Shown: positions 7,755 through 20,878, numbered from the stretch's first letter. The stretch: DNA of 64,000 nucleotides from Herbaspirillum sp. 3R11 (GCF_004563925.1 NZ_SPNJ01000005.1:62001-126000), one strand, 5' to 3'. Translations and numbers: made by a program. Notes: generated by a model not told the origin, from the sequence alone.

Positions 7755-9809
7755 ATGACAGCACAATCCACACTCTTGCAAAGCTACATCGGCGGCCGCT
7801 GGATCGGTTCCACCGCCGCGACGCCGCTCAACAGCGCCGTCAACGGCCGTCTCATCGCCTCCACGCACGCCGAGAGCATCGACTTCGACGAAGCCGTGAC
7901 CTATGCGCGCAAGCAGGGATTGCCGGCATTGTTGAAGCTCGATTTCCAGCAACGCGCGGGCATCCTGCGCGCGCTCGCGAAATACCTCAACGAACACAAG
8001 GAACAGCTCTACGCCGTCTCCGCGCACACCGGCGCCACGCGCGCCGACAGCTGGATCGACATCGAGGGCGGTTCCGGCACCTTGTTCGCCTACGCCAGCG
8101 TGGGCGGCAACGAATTCCCATCCGGCAATCTGGTGCATGAAGGTCCGGCCATCCCGCTGGGCAAGCAGGGCAAGTTCGCCGGCACGCATATTCTGGTGCC
8201 GCGCGGCGGCGTCGCCGTGCACATCAACGCCTTCAATTTCCCGGTCTGGGGCATGCTCGAAAAATTCGCGCCGACCTTCCTCGCCGGCATGCCGTGCCTG
8301 ATCAAGCCGGCCACCGCCACCAGCTACCTGACCGAAGCCGCAGTACGCCTGATCAACGCCTCTGGCCTGCTGCCGGCAGGCAGCCTGCAACTGATCATCG
8401 GCGGTACCGGCGATCTGCTGGACCGCATGCTGGGCCAGGACGTGGTGACCTTCACCGGTTCGGCCGACACCGCCGCCAAGCTGCGCGTGCATCCGAACCT
8501 GATCCGCAATTCCGTTCCGTTCAACGCCGAAGCCGATTCGCTCAACTGCGCGATCCTCGGCCCCGACGTCACGCCGGACGACGAAGAGTTCGATCTGTTC
8601 GTCAAGGAAGTGGCGCGCGAAATGACCACCAAGGCCGGCCAGAAGTGCACCGCGATCCGTCGCGCCATCGTGCCGCGCCAACACATCGACGCCGTCGCCG
8701 AACGCCTGCGCGCGCGCCTGGCCAAGACCGTGGTGGGCGACCCGTCCCTCGAACAGGTACGCATGGGGCCGCTGGCCTCCAAGGCGCAACAGCATGACGT
8801 GGCAGAACGCCTGGCTTTGCTCAAGGCCGGCAATGAACAGATCTTCGGTGCCGGCGACGGCTTCAATCCGGTCGGCGATGCGGTTGGTGACGGCGCCTTC
8901 TTTGCGCCGACGCTGCTGCTGTGCCGCGATGGCGTCGCCAATCCGGCGGTGCATGATATTGAAGCTTTCGGCCCGGTCAGCACGCTGATCGCCTATGACG
9001 ATTTCGACGGCGCGCTGGACCTGGCCGCACGCGGCCGGGGCAGCCTGGTCGGCAGCCTCGTGACGCACGACCCCAAGGTCGCCGCCAAGGCCATTCCGAT
9101 CGCCGCCGCATGGCACGGACGTTTGCTGATCCTCGACCGCGAAGCGGCGGTGGAATCCACCGGCCACGGTTCGCCGTTGCCGCAACTCAAGCACGGCGGT
9201 CCCGGCCGCGCCGGCGGCGGTGAAGAGCTGGGCGGCGCGCGTGCCGTCAAGCACTACCTGCAACGCGCCGCGGTGCAAGGTTCGCCGACCATGCTGGCAG
9301 CAGTCACCGGCGAACACGTGCGCGGTGCTGCCGTGCGTGAGTCCGACATCCATCCGTTCCGTCATCACTTCGAAGACCTGCAGATCGGCGACTCGCTGCT
9401 GACCCATCGCCGCACCGTCAGCGAAGCCGACATCGTCAACTTCGGCGGCCTGTCGGGCGACTACTTCTACATGCACTTCGACGAGATCGCCGCCAAGGAG
9501 TCGCCGTTCGGCAAGCGCATCGCGCACGGCTACTTCGTGCTGTCGGCTGCGGCCGGGCTGTTCGTCTCGCCAGCCCCGGGACCGGTGCTGGCCAACTACG
9601 GCCTGGACACGCTGCGCTTCGTCAAGCCGGTCGGCATCGGCGACACCATCCGCGCACGCCTGACCTGCAAGCGCAAGATCGACCGCAACAAGAAAGACGT
9701 CAACGGCGTCGGCCAGGGCGTGGTCGCATGGGACGTCGAAGTGACCAACCAGGACGGTGAACTGGTGGCCTCGTACGACATCCTGACGCTGGTCGCCAAG
9801 AAGAACTGA
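7755..9809 (+). CDS. paaZ: Bifunctional oxepin-CoA hydrolase / 3-oxo-5,6-dehydrosuberyl-CoA semialdehyde dehydrogenase PaaZ
   Basis: 684 residues, close to the 681 of E. coli PaaZ. Residues 1 to about 520 are an aldehyde dehydrogenase with HINAFNFPVWGMLEKFAPT, the active-site FNAEADSLNC region and the catalytic cysteine in KAGQKCTAIRR. Residues about 535-684 are an MaoC-like (R)-specific hydratase domain with SGDYFYMHFDEIAA and RIAHGYFVLSAAAGLF, where the Asp/His pair opens the oxepin ring. The fusion converts 2-oxepin-2(3H)-ylideneacetyl-CoA to 3-oxo-5,6-dehydrosuberyl-CoA. It lies inside the plus-strand transporter set, apart from paaABCDE. Confidence 0.94.
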   Translation: MTAQSTLLQSYIGGRWIGSTAATPLNSAVNGRLIASTHAESIDFDEAVTYARKQGLPALLKLDFQQRAGILRALAKYLNEHKEQLYAVSAHTGATRADSWIDIEGGSGTLFAYASVGGNEFPSGNLVHEGPAIPLGKQGKFAGTHILVPRGGVAVHINAFNFPVWGMLEKFAPTFLAGMPCLIKPATATSYLTEAAVRLINASGLLPAGSLQLIIGGTGDLLDRMLGQDVVTFTGSADTAAKLRVHPNLIRNSVPFNAEADSLNCAILGPDVTPDDEEFDLFVKEVAREMTTKAGQKCTAIRRAIVPRQHIDAVAERLRARLAKTVVGDPSLEQVRMGPLASKAQQHDVAERLALLKAGNEQIFGAGDGFNPVGDAVGDGAFFAPTLLLCRDGVANPAVHDIEAFGPVSTLIAYDDFDGALDLAARGRGSLVGSLVTHDPKVAAKAIPIAAAWHGRLLILDREAAVESTGHGSPLPQLKHGGPGRAGGGEELGGARAVKHYLQRAAVQGSPTMLAAVTGEHVRGAAVRESDIHPFRHHFEDLQIGDSLLTHRRTVSEADIVNFGGLSGDYFYMHFDEIAAKESPFGKRIAHGYFVLSAAAGLFVSPAPGPVLANYGLDTLRFVKPVGIGDTIRARLTCKRKIDRNKKDVNGVGQGVVAWDVEVTNQDGELVASYDILTLVAKKN

Positions 9810-9845
9810 TCACGGTAATACCCCGCAACACCCAATAACAAAAAG

Positions 9846-9886
9846 CCTGCGGCAGCGCTCCTGAATTTCCGGAGTGCGCACGCAGG
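9846..9886. other. Intergenic hairpin between paaZ and livH-like gene
   Basis: Outer arms CCTGCG (9846-9851) and CGCAGG (9881-9886) and an inner, imperfect GCGCTCC/GGAGTGCGC pairing form a hairpin about 35 bases after the paaZ stop. No T tract follows, so it is not a standard intrinsic terminator. It may be an RNA-processing or stabilising element separating paaZ from the transporter genes. Confidence 0.35.
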
Positions 9887-9986
9887 GCGGAAGGCGGCAA
9901 CCGGCATCGACCGGCATCGCCTTCGACAACACTATTTCAATCTGCACGGCGCGCGCCTGCCGCCATGCAACCAAGGGAGGATGGAC

Positions 9987-11039
9987 GTGGACGCAAGTAT
10001 CTTTGCGGTCCTGGTGCAAGACGGCATTACGACAGGCGCAATTTACGCCTTGCTGTCGCTGGCATTGGTACTGGTTTTTTCGGTGACGCGAGTCATCTTG
10101 TTGCCGCAAGGCGAATTCGTCGCCTTCGGCGCACTGACGCTGGCGGCAATTCAAGCCGGCCATGCGCCGCAATCCGCGCTGCTGATGGTGGCGCTGGGCG
10201 TGGCAACCATCCTGTGCGAACTGGGCAGCAACCTGCGCCGCGCCGATCGCCGCGGCAAGCTGCTCGGTCAGCTGCCGCTGCTGGCGGGCAAATACCTGCT
10301 GTTCCCGATCGCCATCTACGCCGTCACGCTTTACGTCCCGCTCAAAGATTTGCCGATGCTGGCGCAGATCGCACTGGCGCTGGCCATCGTCGTGCCGATG
10401 GGCCCGATGGTGTATCGCCTGGCCTACCAGCCGCTGGCGCATGCCAGCATCCTGGTGCTGCTGATCGTTTCGCTGGGCGTGCATCTGGCGATGGTCGGCC
10501 TGGGCCTGTTGATGTTCGGTCCGGAAGGCTCCAACACCTTGCCCTTCACCGATGCGCAATTCACCATCGGCGAGATGACGATCTCGGGCCAGAGCCTGAT
10601 CGTGATCGGCACCGTGATCGCGCTGATCGTCGGCATCTATTTCTACTTTGAACGCACATTGTCGGGCAAAGCTCTGCGTGCGACCGCCGTCAACCGCCTC
10701 GGCGCGCGCCTGGTCGGTATCGGCACCAACCAGGCCGGCAAGCTGTCGTTCACATTGAGCGCCGGCATCGGCGCACTGTGCGGCATCCTGATCGCGCCGT
10801 TCACGATCATCAATTACGAATCGGGCTTCCTGATTGCGCTCAAGGGTTTTGTCGGCGCCATCTTCGGCGGCCTGGCCAGCTATCCGATCGCCGCTATCGG
10901 CGCGGTGGGCGTCGGCCTGATCGAGAGCTTCTCCTCGTTCTGGGCCAGCTCGTTCAAGGACCTCATCGTCTTCACGGTGATCATCCCCGTCTTGCTGTGG
11001 CGCTCGCTCACCAGCAACCACGTCGATGAAGAAGCCTGA
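9987..11039 (+). CDS. Branched-chain-type ABC transporter permease (LivH family)
   Basis: About 350 residues with many hydrophobic segments: VQDGITTGAIYALLSLALVLVF, the LPQGEFVAFGALT loop, YRLAYQPLAHASILVLLIVS and the C-terminal LKGFVGAIFGGLASYPIAA typical of LivH-type inner-membrane permeases. An ATG at 9981 directly abuts the GGGAGG ribosome site, whereas the in-frame GTG at 9987 has a 6-base spacing, so GTG is the likelier start (MDASIFAVLVQ). An internal hydrophilic stretch around GSNLRRADRRGKLLG suggests an insertion in a cytoplasmic loop. It is followed 10 bases later by the fused permease/ATPase gene. Confidence 0.85.
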   Translation: MDASIFAVLVQDGITTGAIYALLSLALVLVFSVTRVILLPQGEFVAFGALTLAAIQAGHAPQSALLMVALGVATILCELGSNLRRADRRGKLLGQLPLLAGKYLLFPIAIYAVTLYVPLKDLPMLAQIALALAIVVPMGPMVYRLAYQPLAHASILVLLIVSLGVHLAMVGLGLLMFGPEGSNTLPFTDAQFTIGEMTISGQSLIVIGTVIALIVGIYFYFERTLSGKALRATAVNRLGARLVGIGTNQAGKLSFTLSAGIGALCGILIAPFTIINYESGFLIALKGFVGAIFGGLASYPIAAIGAVGVGLIESFSSFWASSFKDLIVFTVIIPVLLWRSLTSNHVDEEA

Positions 11040-11049
11040 GGTGGAACAC

Positions 11050-12840
11050 ATGAAAAACAAACTCGTTCTCTCGACCATTGCTCCGGTCGTCGTTTTATTG
11101 CTGGTATTGGCGCTGCCGTTCCTGTCGGTGCCGCCGTTCTGGATCACGCTGTTATCTTATGTCGGCCTGTACAGCATCGTCGCGCTCGGTCTCGTGATGC
11201 TGACCGGCGTCGCCGGCCTGACTTCGTTCGGCCAGGCTGCATTCGTCGGTATCGGCGCGTACACCACCGCTTACATCACCACGCAATTCGGCCTGTCGCC
11301 ATGGATCGGCCTGCTGGCGGGCGTGCTCATCACGGGCGTTTCGGCGCTGCTGATCGGCGCGGTCACGATGCGCATCTCGGGCCACTTCCTGCCGCTGTCG
11401 ACCATCGCCTGGGGCTTGTCGCTGTACTTCCTGTTCGGCAATCTGGAGAGCCTGGGCAAGTACGACGGCATTGGCGGCATCCCGTCGATTTCGCTGTTCA
11501 ACTTCGAGTTCAGCAGCGGCAAGTCGATGTACGTGCTGATCTGGGTGGTGGTGATCCTGGCGCTGGTGTCGGTCAAGAATTTCCTCAACTCGCGCACCGG
11601 CCGCGCCGTGCGCGCGCTCAAGTTCGGCTACGTCATGCCGGAAGCGATGGGCGTCAATACAGTCTGGCTCAAGATCGTCATCTTCGCCTATGCCGCCATG
11701 CTGGCCGGCGTGTCGGGCTGGCTGTACGCGCATTTGCAGCACGCGGTCAACCCGACCCCGTTCGGCCTCAAGTACGGCATCGACTACCTGCTCATGGTGG
11801 TGGTGGGCGGCGCCGGCTACGTCTGGGGCGCGCTGCTCGGCGCCGGCCTGATCACCTTGCTCGGCAACTTCCTGCAAGAATGGCTGCCGGCCGTGCTCGG
11901 CACCGGCGGCAACTTCGAAGCCATCGTATTCGGCATCGCGCTGGTGCTGTTCCTGCAATACGCCAATGAAGGCCTGTGGCCGTTCATCCAGGCGCGCTTC
12001 CCGGGCCGGCCGTCGGCCAGGGCGCCGGACGATGCACCTGCGCTGGCGCACAAGGACAAGCCTGCCGCCGGCGACGTCATTCTCGACGTCAAGGCCGCGC
12101 GCAAGCAGTTCGGCGGCCTGGTGGCGGTCAACGACGTCAGCTTCTCGGTCAAGGCCGGCGAAGTGGTCGGCCTGATCGGTCCCAACGGCGCCGGCAAGTC
12201 GACCACCTTCAACCTGGTCACCGGCGTGCTGCCGATCACCAGCGGCGAAGTCAACTATCGCGGCCGCTCGATCGCCGGATTGTCGTCGCGCCAGATCGCC
12301 AGCCGCGGCATCGCGCGCACCTTCCAGCACGTGCGCTTGGTACCAGGCATGAGCGTGCTCGAGAACGCCGCCATGGGCGCCTACCTGCGCGGCGACCGTG
12401 CAGCGCAAGGCGGCGCACTGGCCAGCATCCTGCGCCTGAACCGCAAGGAAGAGGACAAAATTTTGCTCGAAGCCAAACGCCAGCTGGAACGCGTCGGCCT
12501 CGGCGACATGCTGTACCGTCCGGCCGGCAGCCTGGCGCTGGGCCAGCAACGCATCCTCGAAATCGCCCGCGCGCTGTGCTGCGATCCGGCCTTGCTGCTG
12601 CTGGACGAACCGGCCGCCGGTTTGCGCTACAAGGAAAAAGAGGCGTTGTCCGAACTGCTCAGGAAGCTGCGCGCCGAAGGCATGGCCGTGCTGCTGGTCG
12701 AGCACGACATGGACTTCGTGATGCAACTGACCGATCACATCGTGGTCATGGAATTCGGCACCAAGATCGCCGAGGGAACGCCGGCGCAGATCCAGGTCCA
12801 TCCTGCCGTGCTGGAAGCCTATCTCGGAGGAGTTGAATGA
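11050..12840 (+). CDS. Fused LivM-type permease and LivG-type ATPase of a branched-chain-type ABC transporter
   Basis: 596 residues. About the first 310 form a LivM-like permease ([57 protein letters not shown]). After a charged linker ([16 protein letters not shown]) a complete ATPase begins: Walker A GPNGAGKS at 377-384, signature LALGQQR, Walker [12 protein letters not shown], then a switch His in VEHDMDF. In the usual Liv systems these are two proteins. The start at 11050 has a GAGGTGG site; an upstream in-frame ATG at 11026 would overlap the previous gene. The inferred role is uptake of the ligand of the protein encoded at 6448. Confidence 0.9.
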   Translation: MKNKLVLSTIAPVVVLLLVLALPFLSVPPFWITLLSYVGLYSIVALGLVMLTGVAGLTSFGQAAFVGIGAYTTAYITTQFGLSPWIGLLAGVLITGVSALLIGAVTMRISGHFLPLSTIAWGLSLYFLFGNLESLGKYDGIGGIPSISLFNFEFSSGKSMYVLIWVVVILALVSVKNFLNSRTGRAVRALKFGYVMPEAMGVNTVWLKIVIFAYAAMLAGVSGWLYAHLQHAVNPTPFGLKYGIDYLLMVVVGGAGYVWGALLGAGLITLLGNFLQEWLPAVLGTGGNFEAIVFGIALVLFLQYANEGLWPFIQARFPGRPSARAPDDAPALAHKDKPAAGDVILDVKAARKQFGGLVAVNDVSFSVKAGEVVGLIGPNGAGKSTTFNLVTGVLPITSGEVNYRGRSIAGLSSRQIASRGIARTFQHVRLVPGMSVLENAAMGAYLRGDRAAQGGALASILRLNRKEEDKILLEAKRQLERVGLGDMLYRPAGSLALGQQRILEIARALCCDPALLLLDEPAAGLRYKEKEALSELLRKLRAEGMAVLLVEHDMDFVMQLTDHIVVMEFGTKIAEGTPAQIQVHPAVLEAYLGGVE

Positions 12841-13613
12841 TGAGTAACAACCTAGCCAACGCCATCATCAACAACGGCGAAGTCCTGCTCGACGTCAGTA
12901 ACCTCGACGCGCGCTACGGCAAGGTGGAAGCGCTGCACGGCGCCAAGCTGCAAGTACGCGCCGGCCAGATCGTCACCGTCATCGGCCCCAACGGCGCCGG
13001 CAAGTCGACCCTGCTCAACGCCATCATGGGCGCCTTGCCGACCAGCGGATCGGCCAGCGGCAGCGTGAAGTACCTCGGCCAGGAACTGAGCAGCATGGAC
13101 GTCGAAGACCGCGTCGCGCGCGGCCTCTGCCTGGTGCCGGAAAAGCGTGAGCTGTTCGCCACCATGAGCGTTGAAGACAACCTGCAACTGGGTGCCTACA
13201 AGCGCAAGAAGAACGGTGAATCCAATTACATGGACCAGCTCGACTCGGTCTACACCTTGTTCCCGCGCCTGCTGGAACGGCGCAAGCAGGCGGCCGGCAC
13301 CTTGTCCGGCGGCGAGCGCCAGATGCTGGCGGTCGGCCGTGCGCTGATGGCCAAGCCGCAAGTGCTGATGCTCGACGAACCGAGCCTGGGCCTGGCGCCG
13401 CTGATCACCAAGGAAATCTTCCACATCATCAGCGAGCTGCGCAAGACCGGCGTCGCCACGCTGCTGATCGAGCAGAACGCGCGCGCGGCATTGCAGGTCG
13501 CCGACTACGCCTACGTGCTGGAAATGGGCGAGCCGGTGATGGAAGGTCCGGCCTCGGAACTCGCTGCCAACAAGCAGATCATCGAGAGCTACCTAGGTTT
13601 CGCGAAGCATTAA
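12837..13613 (+). CDS. ABC transporter ATP-binding protein (LivF family)
   Basis: 258 residues. Walker [11 protein letters not shown], signature [16 protein letters not shown], Walker [14 protein letters not shown] and the switch glutamine/His region [10 protein letters not shown] are all present, with the LivF-type [17 protein letters not shown]. It overlaps the end of the fused permease/ATPase gene by 4 bases, with two adjacent ATG codons (12837 and 12840) after GGAGGAG. It should form the ATPase heterodimer with the LivG-type domain of the preceding protein at the inner membrane. Confidence 0.9.
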   Translation: MMSNNLANAIINNGEVLLDVSNLDARYGKVEALHGAKLQVRAGQIVTVIGPNGAGKSTLLNAIMGALPTSGSASGSVKYLGQELSSMDVEDRVARGLCLVPEKRELFATMSVEDNLQLGAYKRKKNGESNYMDQLDSVYTLFPRLLERRKQAAGTLSGGERQMLAVGRALMAKPQVLMLDEPSLGLAPLITKEIFHIISELRKTGVATLLIEQNARAALQVADYAYVLEMGEPVMEGPASELAANKQIIESYLGFAKH

Positions 13614-13676
13614 AAAGTACGGCAAGACAACTTGCGGCACAGATCGCAAATCACGAACAACAACGGAGTGGAGACA

Positions 13677-15260
13677 ATGAACCTGCGTCGGTTTTCTATC
13701 GGTGTGCGGCTGGGCGGCGGCTTTGCGCTGCTGTTCGTGCTGCTGGTCGCGCTCGGCGCGACGATCGCCATCCAGGCGGCGTCGCTGCAAAACGGTTTGT
13801 CGCAGCAACTGACGCAGATCGCCGCCACCGTGCCGGCGGCGCAGAAGAGCGCGATCGCTGCGGCGTTGACGGACTCCGATGCTGCGCGCGGCGTGCTGCT
13901 GAAGTTTGCCATCGGCGCCGGCGTCGCACTGATGCTGGCATGCGCCCTGGTCGCCTGGCGCCTCAGCCGCAGCATCACGCGGCCCTTGCAGGCGGCGGTG
14001 TCGATTGCGCGGCGCGTGGCCACCGGCGACCTGTCTTCCAAAGTAGTGGTGGAAGGGCGCGACGAAGTCAGCGATTTGCTGGGCGCCTTGCAGGCCATGA
14101 ACCAGAGCCTGCTCAAGATCGTCGGTGAAGTGCGCTCCAGCACACAAGTGATTTCAGACGCCTCCGGCCAGATCGCCAGCGGCAACAGCGAGTTGTCGGC
14201 GCGCACCGAAGCGCAGGCCAGCTCGCTGGAACAGACCGCTTCCTCGATGGAGCAACTGACCGCCACCGTCACCCAGAACGCCGACCACGCCGTGCGCGCC
14301 AACCAGATCGTCGAAGCGGCGTCCGGCTTCGCCGTCAAGGGCGGCCAGGTCGTGAGCCAGGTGCTCGACACCATGGGTTCCATCAACGAGAGCTCGCGCA
14401 AGATCGTCGAGATCATCAGCGTGATCGACGGCATCGCCTTCCAGACCAACATCCTCGCGCTCAACGCATCGGTCGAAGCCGCGCGCGCCGGCGAGCAGGG
14501 CAGGGGCTTCGCCGTGGTCGCCTCGGAAGTACGCAACCTGGCGCAACGCTCGGCCGTCGCCGCCAAGGAAATCAAGACCCTGATCGACGACTCGGTGCAG
14601 AAGGTGCAGAGCGGCAACGCGCTGGCCGGCCAGGCCGGCGGCACCATGAAGGAAATCGTCGACTCGGTGCAGCACGTCGAACGCATCATTTCCGAAATCA
14701 CCCAGGCCGGCCGCGAGCAGAGCAGCGGCATCGGCGAGATCAACCAGGCCATCACGCAGATGGACCGCATGACGCAGCAGAACGCCGCGATGGTCGAGCA
14801 GGCCGCCTCGTCGGCGGTGAAGATGCAGGAGCTGGCGACTTCGCTGGCGCAATCGGTCAGCGCCTTCCGCCTCGAGAACCATACGGAAGATGCCGTGGCC
14901 ATGGTCAGGCGTGCGGTGCAGCACGTGAAACAGCAGGGCAAGGACGCGGCGCTGGCCGACTTCAGCCGCCCAACGCCGGCATTCAAGCAGCGCGACCTCT
15001 ACATCAACGTCATCGACCTCAACGGCAACACGCTCGCCCACGGCGAAAATGCCAAGCTGATCGGGCGCAACCTGATCGACCTGAAGGACGCCGACGGCAA
15101 GCTGTTCATCAAGCAATTCGTCGACACCGCCAAGAGCGCCGGCAAAGGCTGGATCGACTACCGCTGGCCGAACCCGGTCACCGCCGTGCTGGAAGAAAAG
15201 ACCACCTACATCGAAGAGGTCAACGGCCTGGTGATCGGCTGCGGGATTTACAAGGGCTGA
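13677..15260 (+). CDS. Methyl-accepting chemotaxis protein with C-terminal Cache-like sensory domain
   Basis: 527 residues from MNLRRFSIGVRLGGG (GGAG upstream). Transmembrane helices at about 10-32 and 75-95 enclose only some 40 periplasmic residues. A HAMP domain (about 96-148) and a full signalling hairpin follow, with the tip [20 protein letters not shown] and the flanking [20 protein letters not shown]. After the usual end of an MCP there are about 125 extra residues (about 400-527), including DLYINVIDLNGNTLAHGENA, GRNLIDLKDADGKLFIKQFV and GKGWIDYRWPNP, which read as a single Cache_2-like domain. This would be cytoplasmic. It follows the transporter genes by 63 bases, so it may be linked to aromatic-acid sensing (inference). 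Confidence 0.88.
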   Translation: MNLRRFSIGVRLGGGFALLFVLLVALGATIAIQAASLQNGLSQQLTQIAATVPAAQKSAIAAALTDSDAARGVLLKFAIGAGVALMLACALVAWRLSRSITRPLQAAVSIARRVATGDLSSKVVVEGRDEVSDLLGALQAMNQSLLKIVGEVRSSTQVISDASGQIASGNSELSARTEAQASSLEQTASSMEQLTATVTQNADHAVRANQIVEAASGFAVKGGQVVSQVLDTMGSINESSRKIVEIISVIDGIAFQTNILALNASVEAARAGEQGRGFAVVASEVRNLAQRSAVAAKEIKTLIDDSVQKVQSGNALAGQAGGTMKEIVDSVQHVERIISEITQAGREQSSGIGEINQAITQMDRMTQQNAAMVEQAASSAVKMQELATSLAQSVSAFRLENHTEDAVAMVRRAVQHVKQQGKDAALADFSRPTPAFKQRDLYINVIDLNGNTLAHGENAKLIGRNLIDLKDADGKLFIKQFVDTAKSAGKGWIDYRWPNPVTAVLEEKTTYIEEVNGLVIGCGIYKG

Positions 15261-15284
15261 CGTCGGAGCCGGGGGAACATCCCC

Positions 15285-16457
15285 TCATTTGGGATCCGTG
15301 TCCAGCAACCTGTCGATTTGTTGCAGCTTCTCCTCGATGTCCTGATCCGTGTCATGGAAGCGGGCGGCGATGGCGCGAAACTCATCCTGCAGCTCCATGA
15401 AGGCATCCACCAGATCCGGGTCGAAATGTTTTCCCTTGCCGTCGATGATGATCTGGATCGCCTTGTCGTGTGGCATGCCTTCCTTGTAGACGCGCCGGCT
15501 GATCAACGCATCATAGACATCGGCAACAGCCATGAGTCGCGCCGACAGCGGGATATCCTCGCCGCTCAATCCTTGCGGATAGCCTGATCCATCCCACTTT
15601 TCCTGGTGCCCGTAGGCGATTTCCTTTGCCATGGACAGAAACGGGACAGGCGTACCCAGCGCGCGTTCCGCATGCTCGATCGCATCGCGTCCCAGCGTCG
15701 TATGGGTTTTCATGATTTCAAATTCATGCGGCTCGAAACGCCCCGGTTTGAGCAGGATGCGATCGGGAATGCCGACTTTGCCGATGTCATGCAAGGGCGC
15801 GGATTTGAACAGGATATTGATGTAGGTATCCGTGAGCACGGCCTTGAAGCGCGGATGATCCTTCAGTTTTTCGGCCAGCGTCTTGACGTAGAACTGCGTG
15901 CGGCGGATGTGGTTGCCGGTTTCCTGGTCCCGGGTTTCCGCCAGTGACGCCATGGCGAGGATGGTCACATCCTGGATTGCCAGCACCTCGCGCGTGCGGC
16001 TTTCGACTTCTTGTTCGAGGAATTTGCTTTTGTCGCGCAAGAAGTCGGCGCTCGCCTTCAGCAGCAAATGATTCTTGACCCGTGCCAGTGCAATGGGCGG
16101 ACTGATTGGCTTGGTCAGGTAATCCACGGCGCCCAGTTCCAGTCCGATTTTTTCATCGGCAGGATCCGATTTCGCCGTCAGGAAAATTACCGGAATGTCA
16201 CGCGTACGCGCGTCGCTCTTCAGTATGCGGCAGACCTCATGACCATCCATCTCAGGCATCATGATATCGAGCAAAATCAGATCCGGAGGTATGTCGACCT
16301 GCGCAATACGCAAGGCCTTCGCACCGCTGTTGGCAATCTTGATCTTGTAGTGGTCTTTCAGCAGATCGTTCATCAGCGTGAGATTGTCCGCCGTGTCGTC
16401 CACCAGAAGAATCGTTTGCCTTGTCACCAAATTCAGTTCGCCATCTGTTGTGCTCAT
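15285..16457 (-). CDS. Response regulator with HD-GYP phosphodiesterase domain
   Basis: 390 residues from MSTTDGELNLVTRQTILLVD. Residues about 15-135 are a receiver domain (ILLVDDTADN, phospho-acceptor Asp in LILLDIMMPEMDG, then FLTAKSD and the K of LTKPI). The rest is a canonical HD-GYP domain: GNHIRRTQFY, APLHDIGKVGIPDRILLKPG, MKTHTTLGRDA, GHQEKWDGSGYPQGL and DVYDAL. It should hydrolyse cyclic di-GMP, under control of phosphorylation. The start at 16457 follows AAGGGGA; the longer frame from 16511 overlaps the kinase gene. It lies 22 bases downstream of the hybrid kinase gene on the same strand, so the kinase is the likely partner. Confidence 0.92.
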   Translation of the reverse strand: MSTTDGELNLVTRQTILLVDDTADNLTLMNDLLKDHYKIKIANSGAKALRIAQVDIPPDLILLDIMMPEMDGHEVCRILKSDARTRDIPVIFLTAKSDPADEKIGLELGAVDYLTKPISPPIALARVKNHLLLKASADFLRDKSKFLEQEVESRTREVLAIQDVTILAMASLAETRDQETGNHIRRTQFYVKTLAEKLKDHPRFKAVLTDTYINILFKSAPLHDIGKVGIPDRILLKPGRFEPHEFEIMKTHTTLGRDAIEHAERALGTPVPFLSMAKEIAYGHQEKWDGSGYPQGLSGEDIPLSARLMAVADVYDALISRRVYKEGMPHDKAIQIIIDGKGKHFDPDLVDAFMELQDEFRAIAARFHDTDQDIEEKLQQIDRLLDTDPK

Positions 16458-16479
16458 CGGTATCCCCTTGTATGGCACG

Positions 16480-19980
<3,501 letters not shown>

Positions 19981-20246
19981 TTCACCCCTCCCAGGGGTTC
20001 CATCAGCGCTACCGGCAAACGAACAGTCTGCACCAGGCCATCATTGAAATCCGATCGGGCGACTCTGCCTTATACGCTTAACGAGAACCAATCTTATACG
20101 TCGGATAAATCGTATGCATTTTTATCCCAGAGAATAGCAGCTTGAGGCGGCTAGAGGACAAATAGCGAATTCGGGGCGGCGGCGATAGTGATGGTAGTGG
20201 TGGCGCCCGGCAGTGCATCACGGCACCGCCGGCCCGGGAAGCATGC

Positions 20247-20714
20247 TCAGATCGGCAGCGCCGTGTCGTATTTCACTTCGCGCAGCGCCACGCTGGTGTT
20301 GACCTGCGAGACGCCGTTGAGCTTGACCAGAACGTTGTGCAGGAAGTCGTGATAAGCGTCCATGTCGGGCACGATGACCTTGACCATGTAGTCGGCGGTG
20401 CCGGTGGTTTCGTAGCATTCGATCACTTCGGGGCGCATGCGCATGGTTTCCTCGAACTTCTCCACCACGCCCTCGGCATGGCGCAGCAGGGAGATGTGCG
20501 CCAGGCAGCAGACCGACAGCCCCAGCTTGCGCCGGTCGACCAAGGCGGTGTAGCGCACGATGTAACCGTTGTCTTCCAATTCCTTCTGCCGGCGCCAGCA
20601 CGGACTGGCCGACATGCCGACTTTTTCCGCCAGTTCATTCGAGGAAATCCGGGCGTTTTTCTGCAGCTCGGCGAGGATCTTTTGCGATGCGGGATCGAGA
20701 GGTGAGTTTTTCAT
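20247..20714 (-). CDS. Lrp/AsnC-family transcriptional regulator
   Basis: 155 residues from MKNSPLDPASQKILAELQKN. The N-terminal helix-turn-helix (RISSNELAEKVGMSASPCWR) and the C-terminal AsnC/RAM ligand-binding domain (ECYETTGTADYMVKVIVPDM, HNVLVKLNGVSQVNTSVALR) are complete. The protein is divergent from the indolepyruvate ferredoxin oxidoreductase gene, 164 bases away, so it probably controls that gene in response to an aromatic amino acid, by analogy with other Lrp-regulated amino acid catabolic genes (inference). The frame extends to 20762, but family starts fit the ATG at 20714. Confidence 0.9.
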   Translation of the reverse strand: MKNSPLDPASQKILAELQKNARISSNELAEKVGMSASPCWRRQKELEDNGYIVRYTALVDRRKLGLSVCCLAHISLLRHAEGVVEKFEETMRMRPEVIECYETTGTADYMVKVIVPDMDAYHDFLHNVLVKLNGVSQVNTSVALREVKYDTALPI

Positions 20715-20878
20715 TTTCAAGGTCGTATCTAGAAAAATAATTCCCATTCTAGCGACTATCAAGGCATAAATAGAAATAATTTTTCCAGTTCGAAGTCATA
20801 TCCTTTCTCTCATTAACACCCGTTTTTGACGGGTTGTCCGGCAGCCTTCCGCCCCCTATTGAGACGACAACGATAACG

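Noticed and set aside
7686-9527. 613-codon open frame on the minus strand opposite paaZ
   Set aside because: It lies antisense to a gene with complete PaaZ domains, is rich in His/Arg/Gly/Val/Ala typical of the reverse frame of high-GC coding DNA, and has no domain. Its ending EMPRLRDDKNGKALM looked protein-like but coincides with a terminator-like hairpin.
12530-12560. ABC signature LALGQQR instead of LSGGQ in the LivG-type domain
   Set aside because: LivG-type ATPases commonly have LAYGQQR-like signatures, so this is normal for the family and not a defect.
11152-12801. 549-codon minus-strand frame opposite the fused permease/ATPase gene
   Set aside because: Shadow frame with reverse-frame composition; the sense gene has full ABC motifs.
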